Source of the DNA: Vallitalea sp. | Lineage (GTDB): Bacteria > Bacillota > Clostridia > Lachnospirales > Vallitaleaceae | NCBI GenBank assembly: GCA_025210515.1 | Contig: JAOARM010000003.1 | Span: 1-64,000 of the forward strand | Length of the DNA: 64,000 bases | Reading direction: 5' to 3' | In this document: one piece after another, positions 54,037 through 63,070 of the stretch | Layout: every line of letters begins with the position of its first letter | Numbering within the stretch: the stretch's first letter is position 1 | The notes under the pieces: model-generated | Seen by the model: only the letters and a program-made list of their open reading frames with translations | Database searches by the model: none | Told to the model about the DNA's origin: nothing | Translations under genes and position numbers: made by a program

Positions 54037-55443
54037 ATGAAACAGGTAAGTATTGAATCAATAGCGATAGCAGTTTCTGGAAGTATTATTAATAAACATC
54101 TAATAAAGTCTAGTATAGTTTATAATAATGTGTCTATTGATTCTAGAACTATAGGAGATAATGATATATTTATTCCTATAAAAGGTGATAATTTTGATGG
54201 TCATAATTTTATTTCAATGGCATACGAAAAAGGTGCAATCATTTCTTTTACACAATACGAGAATAAAATTCCTAGTGACAAAATTGGTATTCTAGTTAAT
54301 GATACAGGGCAAGCTCTGAAAGATTTTGCTAAATATTATAGATCATTATTTAACATACCTGTAGTTGCTATTACTGGTAGTGTAGGAAAAACAAGTTGTA
54401 AAGATATGATAGCTTCTATTTTGAGTGTTAAGTATAGAGTTCATAAAACTAGTGGAAATTATAATAATGAAATTGGAGTACCTCTAACTATATTTAAGTT
54501 AGATGAAACTCATGAAGTGTTAGTACTTGAAATGGGCATGAACCATTATAGAGAGCTTCATAGACTTAGTGAAATTGCTACTCCAGATATTGCTGTTATT
54601 ACTAATATAGGAGAAGCTCATATAGAATACTTTGGCTCAAAAGATGGTATATTAAAAGCCAAAAGTGAAATTCTTGATTTTCTTAAAGAAGATGGATTAG
54701 TAATTCTTAATGGTGATGATGAATATCTTAATAAGCTTAAAAATAAATTGGAATTTCAAACGAAAACTTTTGGCTTTCAGAATATTAATGATTTATATGT
54801 TAGCGAATATAATATATTAGGATGGAAAGGCATTAATGCATTAGTTAAAAGTAATTTAGAGCAGTTTAATATTCATCTAGATACTTTAGGTAAGCATATG
54901 TTATATAATGTTATGCCAGCTATTATTATTGGAAAACATCTAAATATGACTATTTCTGAGATTGAAAAAGGTGCATCTAGATACAAAGCTACTAAGATGA
55001 GAATGGATAAGATGATTTTTGATAATGGTGTAGTAGTAATTAATGATGCATATAATGCTAGTACTGACTCAATGAAATCTTCTCTTGAAACATTATCAAA
55101 CTTAGAAACTGAGGGTAGGAAAATTGCCATTTTAGGTGATATGTTTGAGATGGGGGATTATTCTGAAGTTGCTCATAGAAAAGTTGGAGAAATAGCTTCT
55201 TCTAATGAGTTTAATCTTCTAATATGTGTAGGAGCACATGCAAAACACATTTATGATAGTGCTATAGAGCATGGTGTTAATAAGACAAAAGTACAATATT
55301 ATAAAACCAAAGAAGAGCTTATAGATAAAATACATTTAATTATTAACCAAGAAGATACAATAATTGTTAAAGCATCTAGAGGAATGTTCTTAGAGAAAGT
55401 TATAGATAAAATAAAAGAATATGCAATGAATATTGATAAGTAA
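54037..55443 (+). CDS. murF: UDP-MurNAc-tripeptide D-Ala-D-Ala ligase
   Basis: A 468-residue Mur ligase that adds D-Ala-D-Ala to complete the UDP-MurNAc pentapeptide. VVAITGSVGKTSCKDM is the P-loop, then VLEMGMNHYRELHRL, ITNIGEAHIEYFGS and VINDAYNASTDSMKSSL, the last being typical of MurF. ATG follows AAAGGA. It lies 41 bp after murE. Confidence 0.95.
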   Translation: MKQVSIESIAIAVSGSIINKHLIKSSIVYNNVSIDSRTIGDNDIFIPIKGDNFDGHNFISMAYEKGAIISFTQYENKIPSDKIGILVNDTGQALKDFAKYYRSLFNIPVVAITGSVGKTSCKDMIASILSVKYRVHKTSGNYNNEIGVPLTIFKLDETHEVLVLEMGMNHYRELHRLSEIATPDIAVITNIGEAHIEYFGSKDGILKAKSEILDFLKEDGLVILNGDDEYLNKLKNKLEFQTKTFGFQNINDLYVSEYNILGWKGINALVKSNLEQFNIHLDTLGKHMLYNVMPAIIIGKHLNMTISEIEKGASRYKATKMRMDKMIFDNGVVVINDAYNASTDSMKSSLETLSNLETEGRKIAILGDMFEMGDYSEVAHRKVGEIASSNEFNLLICVGAHAKHIYDSAIEHGVNKTKVQYYKTKEELIDKIHLIINQEDTIIVKASRGMFLEKVIDKIKEYAMNIDK

Positions 55444-55480
55444 TAATGAGATAATTACAATAAACTAAGAGGTGGAACTT

Positions 55481-56449
55481 ATGATAAATACATCCTATAT
55501 TATTCCTGTTTTAATATCGTTTTTTGTTAGCGTAGTACTGTGCCCTATAGTTATACCCTTTTTGGCTAAATTGAAATTTGGGCAGTTTGTAAGAGATGAT
55601 GGCCCACAGTCACATCTAAAAAAAGCTGGAACTCCTACAATGGGTGGAGTTGTAATTCTAGCTGGAATACTTATTACTTCACTTATATATATAGGTACTA
55701 ATTCTGATATAATACCAATACTTTTTATTACCGTTGGTTTTGGTATTATTGGCTTTTTAGATGATTTTATTAAAGTGGTTATGAAAAGGTCATTAGGATT
55801 AAAACCATATCAGAAAATAATTGGTCAATTATTAATAACAGGTATATATTGTTACTATATGTTTGAGAAGATTGGACTTAGCACAGAGATATATATTCCT
55901 TTTTCTAATGGACTAGTTTGGGACTTAGGATATATATATATTCCATTAATTTTTATTATTATGATTGGTACAGTTAATAGTGTTAATTTAACAGATGGAT
56001 TAGATGGATTAGCGTCTGGAGTTACTGTATTAGTGGCAACGTTTTTTACTGTTATATGTATGGGTATAGATAGTAATATTACACCTATTACTTGTGCTGC
56101 TGTAGGTAGTTTATTAGGATTTTTACTATTTAATACTTATCCTGCTAGAGTATTTATGGGAGATACTGGTTCACTTGCACTTGGAGGTTTTGTTGCAGGT
56201 ACTGCAATATATTTAAAGATGCCACTTTTTTTATTAATTGTAGGATTAATATATGTAATTGAAGCTTTATCAGTAATGATTCAAGTAGGGTATTATAAAT
56301 TAACTAAAAAAAGAATTTTTAGAATGGCTCCTATTCATCATCATTTTGAACTTGGTGGATGGAACGAAACAAAAGTAGTAGTTGTCTTTAATATAATTAC
56401 TGCAATTTTATGCTTAATAGGACTGTTGGCATTTGACGGATTCTTTTAG
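55481..56449 (+). CDS. mraY: Phospho-MurNAc-pentapeptide transferase
   Basis: A 322-residue polytopic enzyme (about ten membrane segments) that moves phospho-MurNAc-pentapeptide to undecaprenyl phosphate, giving lipid I. Motifs: KKAGTPTMGGVVILAG, GFLDDFIKV (catalytic Asp-Asp), NLTDGLDGLASG, FMGDTGSLALGGF and the histidine cluster APIHHHFELGGWNE. ATG 55481 has AGAGGTGGA 6 bp upstream. The in-frame GTG at 55472 overlaps that site. Confidence 0.96.
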   Translation: MINTSYIIPVLISFFVSVVLCPIVIPFLAKLKFGQFVRDDGPQSHLKKAGTPTMGGVVILAGILITSLIYIGTNSDIIPILFITVGFGIIGFLDDFIKVVMKRSLGLKPYQKIIGQLLITGIYCYYMFEKIGLSTEIYIPFSNGLVWDLGYIYIPLIFIIMIGTVNSVNLTDGLDGLASGVTVLVATFFTVICMGIDSNITPITCAAVGSLLGFLLFNTYPARVFMGDTGSLALGGFVAGTAIYLKMPLFLLIVGLIYVIEALSVMIQVGYYKLTKKRIFRMAPIHHHFELGGWNETKVVVVFNIITAILCLIGLLAFDGFF

Positions 56450-56463
56450 AGTGGAGGGAAAGC

Positions 56464-57816
56464 ATGGAGTTAAAAGACAAAAATATATTAGTTATAGGCA
56501 TGGCATTAAGTGGTATTAGTGCAGCTAAGCTATGTATGAATAAACAAGGGAATGTTACAGTATACGATGGAAAAACTAGAGAACAGCTAAAGGATAGTTT
56601 GAATCTATTTCATGAACTAAAGCCTAGACTTATGTTAGGTGAATTTGATTATAGTATTCTTCAATCTACTGATTTAATTGTATTAAGCCCTGGAGTTCCG
56701 ACAGATCTTCTCTTCATTACAGAAGCAGTTAAAAATGATATACCTGTTATTAGTGAGATTGAACTAGCATATAGATTATGTAAAGCACCTATAGTTGCTA
56801 TAACTGGTACTAATGGTAAAACAACAACAACAACTTTAGTAGGCGAAATAATTAAAAAACATTGGGAAGACACTTATGTTGTTGGTAATATTGGTATACC
56901 TTTTTCTAGCGTAGTTACTAATATACCAGAAGAAGGTAAAGTAGTAGCTGAGATTAGTAGTTTTCAACTGGAAACTATTCATCACTTTCATCCAAAAGTA
57001 AGTGCCATATTAAATATTACTCCTGATCATCTTAATAGACATAAAACTTATGAGAATTATATTAATGCTAAACTTAGAATTACAGAAAATCAAACAAAAG
57101 AAGATTATTGTATTCTTAATTATGATAATGATATTTGTAGAAAATTAGAGAATGAAATTAATAGTACAATTATTTTCTTTAGTAAAAACCCTATATCAGA
57201 AAGAGGGGTTTATATAAAAGATTCAGTAGTATATTCAAGTATTAATGGCGAGGAAATAAGCATTATAGAAATTAAACAACTAGGTGAACATAATGTTGAA
57301 AACATTATGGCGGCTATTGCTATATGTATATGTATGGAGATACCAGTAAATATAATTCATGAAGTTATAAATAACTTCAAAGGTGTTGCACATAGAGTAG
57401 AGTACGTTACTACAATTAACGATGTGAAATACTTTAATGATTCAAAAGCTACTAACGAAGATGCTGCTATTAATGGTATTAATTCTATGAAATCAGATAT
57501 TATTTTGATTGGTGGAGGCATGGATAAAGGAGGAACTTTTGATGACTTCATTAAATCATTTAATGGAAAAGTTAAAGGATTAATATTGTTTGGTGAGACA
57601 GCATCTATTATAGAAAAAGTAGCTAATAAATATGGTTATAATGATGTATATAGAGTTAATAATTTAGAAGAAGCAGTTAATAAGGCATATAATCTAGCTA
57701 AGCCAGGAGAAAACGTATTATTATCACCTGCGTGTGCAAGCTGGGATATGTTTAAGAACTTTGAAGAAAGAGGAAATTTATTCAAGGAGTATGTATATAA
57801 TTTACTAAATAATTAA
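56464..57816 (+). CDS. murD: UDP-MurNAc-L-alanine:D-glutamate ligase
   Basis: A 450-residue Mur ligase that adds D-Glu to UDP-MurNAc-L-Ala. LVIGMALSGISAAKLC is the N-terminal nucleotide-fold motif, SPGVPTD follows, AITGTNGKTTTTTLVGE is the P-loop, and AEISSFQLETIH, ITPDHLNRH and FNDSKATNEDA complete the set. ATG follows GGAGGG, 14 bp after mraY. Confidence 0.96.
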   Translation: MELKDKNILVIGMALSGISAAKLCMNKQGNVTVYDGKTREQLKDSLNLFHELKPRLMLGEFDYSILQSTDLIVLSPGVPTDLLFITEAVKNDIPVISEIELAYRLCKAPIVAITGTNGKTTTTTLVGEIIKKHWEDTYVVGNIGIPFSSVVTNIPEEGKVVAEISSFQLETIHHFHPKVSAILNITPDHLNRHKTYENYINAKLRITENQTKEDYCILNYDNDICRKLENEINSTIIFFSKNPISERGVYIKDSVVYSSINGEEISIIEIKQLGEHNVENIMAAIAICICMEIPVNIIHEVINNFKGVAHRVEYVTTINDVKYFNDSKATNEDAAINGINSMKSDIILIGGGMDKGGTFDDFIKSFNGKVKGLILFGETASIIEKVANKYGYNDVYRVNNLEEAVNKAYNLAKPGENVLLSPACASWDMFKNFEERGNLFKEYVYNLLNN

Positions 57817-57838
57817 TTTTGGTGTAAGGGAGGGGGTT

Positions 57839-58993
57839 ATGTTGTATAGAAAAACAACACAAAGACAACATAAAAAAAAGCAAGGAAGACTAAGAAAAAG
57901 AGTTCAGACTGATTTTACCCTTGTTTCAATTATTACTATTCTTATTATATTTGGGATTGTAATGATATATAGTTCTAGTTATTATTATAGCATAGATATG
58001 CATAATGACAGTGCATATTATCTAAAGAAACAGATTATGTGGGGGATACTTGGGATTATTGTTATGATAATAGTATCAAGAGTTGATTATCATTTCCTTA
58101 ATAGATTTGCTGGATTAATGTACATATTAACTATTGGTTTTTTAATACTAGTTTTACTTGTTGGAAAAGAAGTAAAAGGGGCTAAACGTTGGTTAGCACT
58201 TGGACCAATTAACTTTCAACCATCTGAATTTGCAAAACTGACAATTATAATTGTTACTGCTTATCTTGCATCTAAGATGATTGACCATCTTGGTAAATAT
58301 AGAATGATTTTATTTATTTTATTTGTTATTGGCATTCCTACTGCATTAGTAGGAGCACAAAATATGAGTACAGCTATAGTTGTTTTTTCTATCGGAATGG
58401 CAGTTTTATTTGTAGCTGTTCCAAAAGTGCATAAGTTATTAATAATTGTTATGCCACCCGGGTTGCTAGGAGCTGTTTTAGGGATAATATTTGCAGGTTA
58501 TCGTGCAACTAGAGTTAGAATATGGCTAGATGGACCTTGGACTGATCCGTTAGGTGCAGGATATCAAACTATTCAATCACTATATGCAATTGGAACAGGA
58601 GGACTATTTGGAATAGGACTTGGAGAAAGTATGCAAAAAAGAGGATTCATACCAGAAGCACATAACGATATTATATTTTCTATAGTATGTGAAGAATTAG
58701 GTTTGTTTTCGGCAATGGCACTTATTTTACTGTTTGTTCTATTAATATGGAGATGTATGGTAATAGCAAGTAACTGTTCTGATATTAATGGTTTATTAAT
58801 TGTTGTCGGGGTAATGTCACAGATTGGATTACAAGTTATTATAAACATAGCCGTTGTAACTAACTCTATACCAGCTACTGGTATGCCTCTTCCTTTCATT
58901 AGTTATGGAGGTTCTTCTTTAATGTTTCTTATGGTGGAAATAGGATTAGTTCTTAATGTTGCAAGAACATCAAAGATTAACAGAGCAGGTTAG
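57839..58993 (+). CDS. SEDS glycosyltransferase, FtsW/SpoVE type
   Basis: A 384-residue membrane protein with about ten segments. MIYSSSYYY, the RVDYHFLNRFAG loop, GPINFQPSEFAKLTIIIVTA, AQNMSTAIVVFSIGMAVLF, GLGESMQKRGFIPEAHNDII and LPFISYGGSSLMFLM are SEDS hallmarks. It polymerises lipid II into glycan at the septum, or at the cortex if it is SpoVE. Only one SEDS gene is present in this cluster beside two class B PBPs, so which of them it serves cannot be decided here. ATG follows a strong GGGAGGGGG. Confidence 0.92.
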   Translation: MLYRKTTQRQHKKKQGRLRKRVQTDFTLVSIITILIIFGIVMIYSSSYYYSIDMHNDSAYYLKKQIMWGILGIIVMIIVSRVDYHFLNRFAGLMYILTIGFLILVLLVGKEVKGAKRWLALGPINFQPSEFAKLTIIIVTAYLASKMIDHLGKYRMILFILFVIGIPTALVGAQNMSTAIVVFSIGMAVLFVAVPKVHKLLIIVMPPGLLGAVLGIIFAGYRATRVRIWLDGPWTDPLGAGYQTIQSLYAIGTGGLFGIGLGESMQKRGFIPEAHNDIIFSIVCEELGLFSAMALILLFVLLIWRCMVIASNCSDINGLLIVVGVMSQIGLQVIINIAVVTNSIPATGMPLPFISYGGSSLMFLMVEIGLVLNVARTSKINRAG

Positions 58994-59222
58994 TATTTAT
59001 ATTTATATACCACTTACATTAAAACTCTACGCAAAAATGGAACTATTATATAAAAGGTATCATATTTTATAGAGGGTGTATTTTTAACCTCAAATGATTA
59101 AATTACTTTTTGTTACTAGGATATAAGTTCAAAGGTTCTATTAGCTCATATAGTAACATAAAAGAATTTAATTGAATACTATAAATTATATAGAATTGCT
59201 ATTTGTGCGGAGGTCGCAGTAC

Positions 59223-60479
59223 ATGGGTAAATATATTATAGAAGGTGGATACAGTCTAAGTGGCGAAATCAAAGTGCAAGGATCAAAAAATGCAGTTCTC
59301 CCATTGCTTGCAGCTACTGTCTTGAATAAAGGGAAAACATATTTGCATAATTGTCCTAAGATACACGATGTAGATAGCATGCTTAATATTTTAGCCTCGA
59401 TTGGATGTATCATAAAATGGGAAGATGATGTATTGATAATCGATTCATCTGTTATTAATACATATATAATCCCTGAGAAGTATGTACAGATGATGAGATC
59501 ATCTATTATACTACTGGGCTCTGTCCTTGGAAGATTAAAAAATGTAAAAATAGGTTTTCCGGGAGGGTGTTCTATCGGAACTCGCCCAATAGATTTACAT
59601 CTAAAAGCATTAAGGCAAATGAATATTAGTATAGAAGATAAGTATGGATATATTGAATGTAGTACTGATAAAATAATTGGAAATAAAGTTAGTCTAGATT
59701 ATCCAAGTGTTGGAGCTACAGAGAATATAATGTTGACGGCAGTATTATCAGAAGGAGTAACAACTATTAATAACGCGGCAAAAGAGCCTGAAATTGTAGA
59801 ACTACAAGAATTTCTTAATAAAATGGGCGCAAAAGTAAAAGGTGCAGGAACTGATACTATTACAATAGAAGGTGTTAATGAATTAGATTCTGTGGAATAT
59901 AGAATTATGCCTGACAGAATAGTTGCAGGAACATATATGTGTGCAGCTGCAATTACTGGTGGAGAAATTTTATTAAAAGATGTATGCAAGAGTCATCTTA
60001 ATGCAACAATAACTAAATCAATTGAAATGGGATGTATTGTAAAAGAGTTTGATAATCAGTTGTTGATAAAAGTCCCAGAGAAATTAAAATCAATTGATTT
60101 ATTAAGAACACAGCCTTACCCCGGTTTTCCAACTGATATGCAGGCTCAATTAATGAGTTGTTTATCAATAGCACATGGAACAAGTATTATAGCTGAAACT
60201 ATATTTGAATCTAGATATAAACACGTTGCAGAGCTTGTGAAAATGGGTGCTGATATTATAACAGATGGAAGAATAGCTGTGATTAAAGGGGTAGACAAAT
60301 TAAATGGAGCTGAAGTATTTGCAGAAGATTTAAGAGGTGGTGCTGCATTAGTATTAGCAGGACTTAACGCAGAAGGAACAACTATTGTAAATAATGCAAT
60401 CCATATTTTACGAGGATATGAAAAATTAGAAAACGATTTAAGTTTATTAGGAGCGAAAGTAAAATACTCATCAGATTAA
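59223..60479 (+). CDS. murA: UDP-GlcNAc 1-carboxyvinyltransferase
   Basis: A 418-residue EPSP synthase-fold enzyme for the first committed step of peptidoglycan synthesis; the target of fosfomycin. LSGEIKVQGSKNAVLPLLAA is the N-terminal motif. The catalytic cysteine is in GFPGGCSIGTRPIDLHLKAL. AYPGFPTDMQAQ-type (here TQPYPGFPTDMQAQLM) and DLRGGAALVLAGL follow. ATG 59223 has GGAGG 9 bp upstream. An in-frame extension to 59172 is not supported. About 230 bp before it hold no gene. Confidence 0.96.
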   Translation: MGKYIIEGGYSLSGEIKVQGSKNAVLPLLAATVLNKGKTYLHNCPKIHDVDSMLNILASIGCIIKWEDDVLIIDSSVINTYIIPEKYVQMMRSSIILLGSVLGRLKNVKIGFPGGCSIGTRPIDLHLKALRQMNISIEDKYGYIECSTDKIIGNKVSLDYPSVGATENIMLTAVLSEGVTTINNAAKEPEIVELQEFLNKMGAKVKGAGTDTITIEGVNELDSVEYRIMPDRIVAGTYMCAAAITGGEILLKDVCKSHLNATITKSIEMGCIVKEFDNQLLIKVPEKLKSIDLLRTQPYPGFPTDMQAQLMSCLSIAHGTSIIAETIFESRYKHVAELVKMGADIITDGRIAVIKGVDKLNGAEVFAEDLRGGAALVLAGLNAEGTTIVNNAIHILRGYEKLENDLSLLGAKVKYSSD

Positions 60480-60489
60480 AGGTGATTAT

Positions 60490-61245
60490 ATGTCCAATGT
60501 AATATCAATAAATCAAGTAAGAAAACAAAAGAAAAAATCAAATAAACATATTTGGTTAATAATATGTATTATATTCTTCATTGTTGTCGGTGCTTTTCAA
60601 GTTTTTAACGTAAACACAATTAATATTACAGGAAATACTATATATAATGAAGAAATTATACAAGATATTGTAGGAATTAATAAAAAAACAAACTTATTTG
60701 TATATAAATTGGCGTCAAAAAAACTTTCTATTCAAGGATATCCATATATTGAGAATATAGATATTAAATATAGTGCATTTAATAAAGTAGATATTATAGT
60801 AACAGAAAAAAATATTATATCTTATATTCCATATATGGGTAAATATCTTTGTTTAGATAAAGACGGAATTGTTATTGATTATACAAATAAATTACAACAA
60901 AATATACCTATTGTTCATGGATTAGCTTTTGATTGTTTTATAATTGGGGACAAGTTATTTGATGATAACTCTCAAATTTTCAAATCTATATTAGAAATAT
61001 CTCTTAAAATGGAGAGTTATAACATAAAAATAGATTATATTGACTTTAATTATAATGATCCTAAAAAGATTGTGTTAAAAAGTGGAAAAATATCTGTGCT
61101 TATAGGGGATATAGCTAATATTAATAGGAAATTTGAGCTTTTATCAGGATTAATAGCAAAGATTCCAAAAGACCAAGAAGGAATATTTGATTTACAAAAT
61201 CCTAAGAATAAAAATATAATATTTACTCCTCTAACTAGTAAATAA
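60490..61245 (+). CDS. divIB: Cell division protein DivIB/FtsQ-like
   Basis: A 251-residue bitopic protein. A basic cytoplasmic N-terminus (RKQKKKSNK) precedes one membrane segment (about residues 20-38). A POTRA domain begins INITGNTIYNEEIIQDIVGI, and a FtsQ-type beta domain follows with KVDIIVTEKNIISYIPYMGK. It belongs to the divisome complex with FtsL. ATG follows AAGGTGA, 10 bp after murA. Confidence 0.88.
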   Translation: MSNVISINQVRKQKKKSNKHIWLIICIIFFIVVGAFQVFNVNTINITGNTIYNEEIIQDIVGINKKTNLFVYKLASKKLSIQGYPYIENIDIKYSAFNKVDIIVTEKNIISYIPYMGKYLCLDKDGIVIDYTNKLQQNIPIVHGLAFDCFIIGDKLFDDNSQIFKSILEISLKMESYNIKIDYIDFNYNDPKKIVLKSGKISVLIGDIANINRKFELLSGLIAKIPKDQEGIFDLQNPKNKNIIFTPLTSK

Positions 61246-61541
61246 TGGAAATACATTAAAAGCTATTTTATTACACTCAAAAAGTATTTATAATTATATA
61301 GTTGATATTACTGTGAACTTAAGCTATTATTTAATTTGTATTAAAATAAATAAGAGTTTATATACAGTAAAAAAACACCGCCCAAAAAAAATATTAAATA
61401 TTTTACAAAATTATATTGATTAATTTCAAAAAAAAATATATTATTATGTGTAAGAGGTTATGTAAATATACTTAAGAGAATTGTATACCAATATTCTCGC
61501 TTATGTACATATAGATTAGAAAGTTGTTAGGAGGAACTACT
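61246..61541 (+). promoter_or_regulatory. ftsZ leader with a probable promoter
   Basis: A 296-bp very AT-rich gap. TTGATT at 61416-61421 and TATTAT at 61439-61444 are 17 bp apart and could drive ftsZ. Nothing else is recognised. Confidence 0.45.
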
Positions 61542-62666
61542 TTGCTTGAAATAAAAATGAATGAAAAGGCAAGTGTGGCAAAGATTGTTGTCATAGGAGT
61601 AGGTGGAGGCGGTAATAACGCTGTTAATAGAATGATAGAAGACAATCTTAATGGGGTTGATTTTATTGCTGTTAATACAGATGTTCAAGCTCTTCAATGC
61701 TCTAAAGCTTCAGTCAAAATACAGATTGGAGAAAAACTTACTAGAGGATTAGGTGCAGGAGCTAACCCAGAAGTTGGATTAAAAGCTGCTGAAGAAAGTA
61801 AAGAGGAGTTAGCAGAAGCAATAAAAGGCGCAGATATGGTTTTTGTTACTGCTGGTATGGGTGGTGGAACAGGTACAGGAGCTGCACCAGTAATTACGAA
61901 TATTTCAAAGGAAATGGGTATTCTTACAGTTGGAGTTGTAACAAAACCTTTTGATTTTGAAGGTAGAGTAAGAATGAAAAATGCAGAATACGGTATAGAA
62001 AGTCTAAAGAAATCTGTTGATACCCTAATAGTTATTCCTAATCAAAAGCTTTTATCAATAATTGATAGAAGAACAACAGTAAAAGATGCATTTAAAAAAG
62101 CTGATGAAATATTACAGCAAGGTGTACAAGGTATTTCTGATCTTATCTATACTCCAGGTATTATTAACCTTGACTTTGCTGATGTAGAGACAGTTATGTC
62201 AAGTAAAGGTATTGCTCATATTGGTATTGGACGAGCTACAGGAGATAATAAATCAGAAGAAGCGGCTAGAATGGCTATTTCAAGTCCATTGCTTGAAACA
62301 ACTATTGATGGAGCTAAGCATATACTTATTAATATTAGTGGTGATTCTAATATGTCTATGTTTGAAGCTAATGACGCTATCCAGTTAATTCAAGAAGCAA
62401 CTGGTAACGATTCTAATATTATATATGGTCAAATTATTGATGATTCACTAGAAGACGAATTAGTTGTAACTGTTATTGCTACAGGCTTTGAATCACTTAT
62501 TGATACAAGCATTGCACCAAGTAACAATAATGAGGTTAAAGAAGCAAATGAATTAGCAAGTGCAACAAAAGAAGTGGTAGAAGAACAAAATATCAAAAAG
62601 GATATTCATATTGAAGAAAAACCAATTGATATTCCACCATTTTTACAACGTAAAAGAAAAAGATAA
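61542..62666 (+). CDS. ftsZ: Cell division protein FtsZ
   Basis: A 374-residue tubulin-like GTPase that forms the Z ring. [17 protein letters not shown] and the GTP signature GGGTGTG (residues 107-113) are present, as are [20 protein letters not shown] and the T7 loop [14 protein letters not shown]. The C-terminal peptide [11 protein letters not shown] is the conserved partner-binding tail. TTG 61542 is chosen since AGGAGG stands 7 bp before it; ATG 61557 lacks a ribosome binding site. No ftsA precedes it. Confidence 0.96.
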   Translation: MLEIKMNEKASVAKIVVIGVGGGGNNAVNRMIEDNLNGVDFIAVNTDVQALQCSKASVKIQIGEKLTRGLGAGANPEVGLKAAEESKEELAEAIKGADMVFVTAGMGGGTGTGAAPVITNISKEMGILTVGVVTKPFDFEGRVRMKNAEYGIESLKKSVDTLIVIPNQKLLSIIDRRTTVKDAFKKADEILQQGVQGISDLIYTPGIINLDFADVETVMSSKGIAHIGIGRATGDNKSEEAARMAISSPLLETTIDGAKHILINISGDSNMSMFEANDAIQLIQEATGNDSNIIYGQIIDDSLEDELVVTVIATGFESLIDTSIAPSNNNEVKEANELASATKEVVEEQNIKKDIHIEEKPIDIPPFLQRKRKR

Positions 62667-62683
62667 TAACATTTTATGGTTAT

Positions 62684-62711
62684 AAAGTATCCCAATTGGG
62701 ATACTTTTTTG
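62684..62711 (+). terminator. Rho-independent terminator after ftsZ
   Basis: AAAGTATCCCAA is followed directly by its complement TTGGGATACTTT and a T run, 17 bp after the ftsZ stop codon. Confidence 0.9.
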
Positions 62712-62760
62712 TTTGCAGAAATTTATATGAATATATCAAGCATCATTAAAGTATTAGGAG

Positions 62761-62880
62761 CCTAGCGTAGAATAATATAGGGTAATATGTAGCACGAGCC
62801 AGGACGGCGAGGTCAGCTGTTTTAATCAGGACGATTAACTAGCTGACGTAATATTACCCTATATTGTTCGTAGCGGAAGT
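62761..62880 (-). repeat. Structured intergenic repeat, class I, inverted copy D
   Basis: On the minus strand this copy follows the A1-A3 pattern. The outer arms are 62770-62788 and 62851-62869, with one C-A mismatch. Hairpin 1 pairs TTAATC with GATTAA around GTCCT, and hairpin 2 is GCC-GTCCT-GGC. Compared with A1, an A-T pair in hairpin 1 has become T-A. In the outer stem a G-C pair has become A-T, and both arms have gained one base. It sits between the ftsZ terminator and the spoIIGA promoter. Confidence 0.87.
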
Positions 62881-62968
62881 TTAAATATTTCTAGAATAGT
62901 TAACGATTTAACATACCAGATATATTGTAGAAAAAAATAGTAAAAAAATGGGAATTTGCCTATCGTTT

Positions 62969-63001
62969 TTGACAAATTATTCCAATTATGCGTGCTATAA
63001 T
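62969..63001 (+). promoter_or_regulatory. spoIIGA promoter with 21-bp spacer and Spo0A-box-like -35
   Basis: TTGACA (62969-62974) and TATAAT (62996-63001) are perfect hexamers separated by 21 bp, too long for unaided sigma-A. The sequence over the -35, TTTGACAA, differs by one base from the reversed Spo0A box TTCGACAA. The B. subtilis spoIIG promoter has a similar long spacer and Spo0A boxes near the -35. Confidence 0.7.
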
Positions 63002-63070
63002 AATCATAGCTTGATTGTTAAATGAATAAAATATACTAAGGAATATTATTAGAAGAAAAGGAGGGGGGGC

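Noticed and set aside
59172-59222. N-terminal extension of murA
   Set aside because: The extension lacks a ribosome binding site, while GGAGG stands 9 bp before ATG 59223, where MurA proteins begin.
61452-61485. SigH promoter before ftsZ
   Set aside because: AGGTTAT and GAAT are present but 16 bp apart, and the -35 deviates from AGGAWWT; SigH promoters have a shorter spacer.
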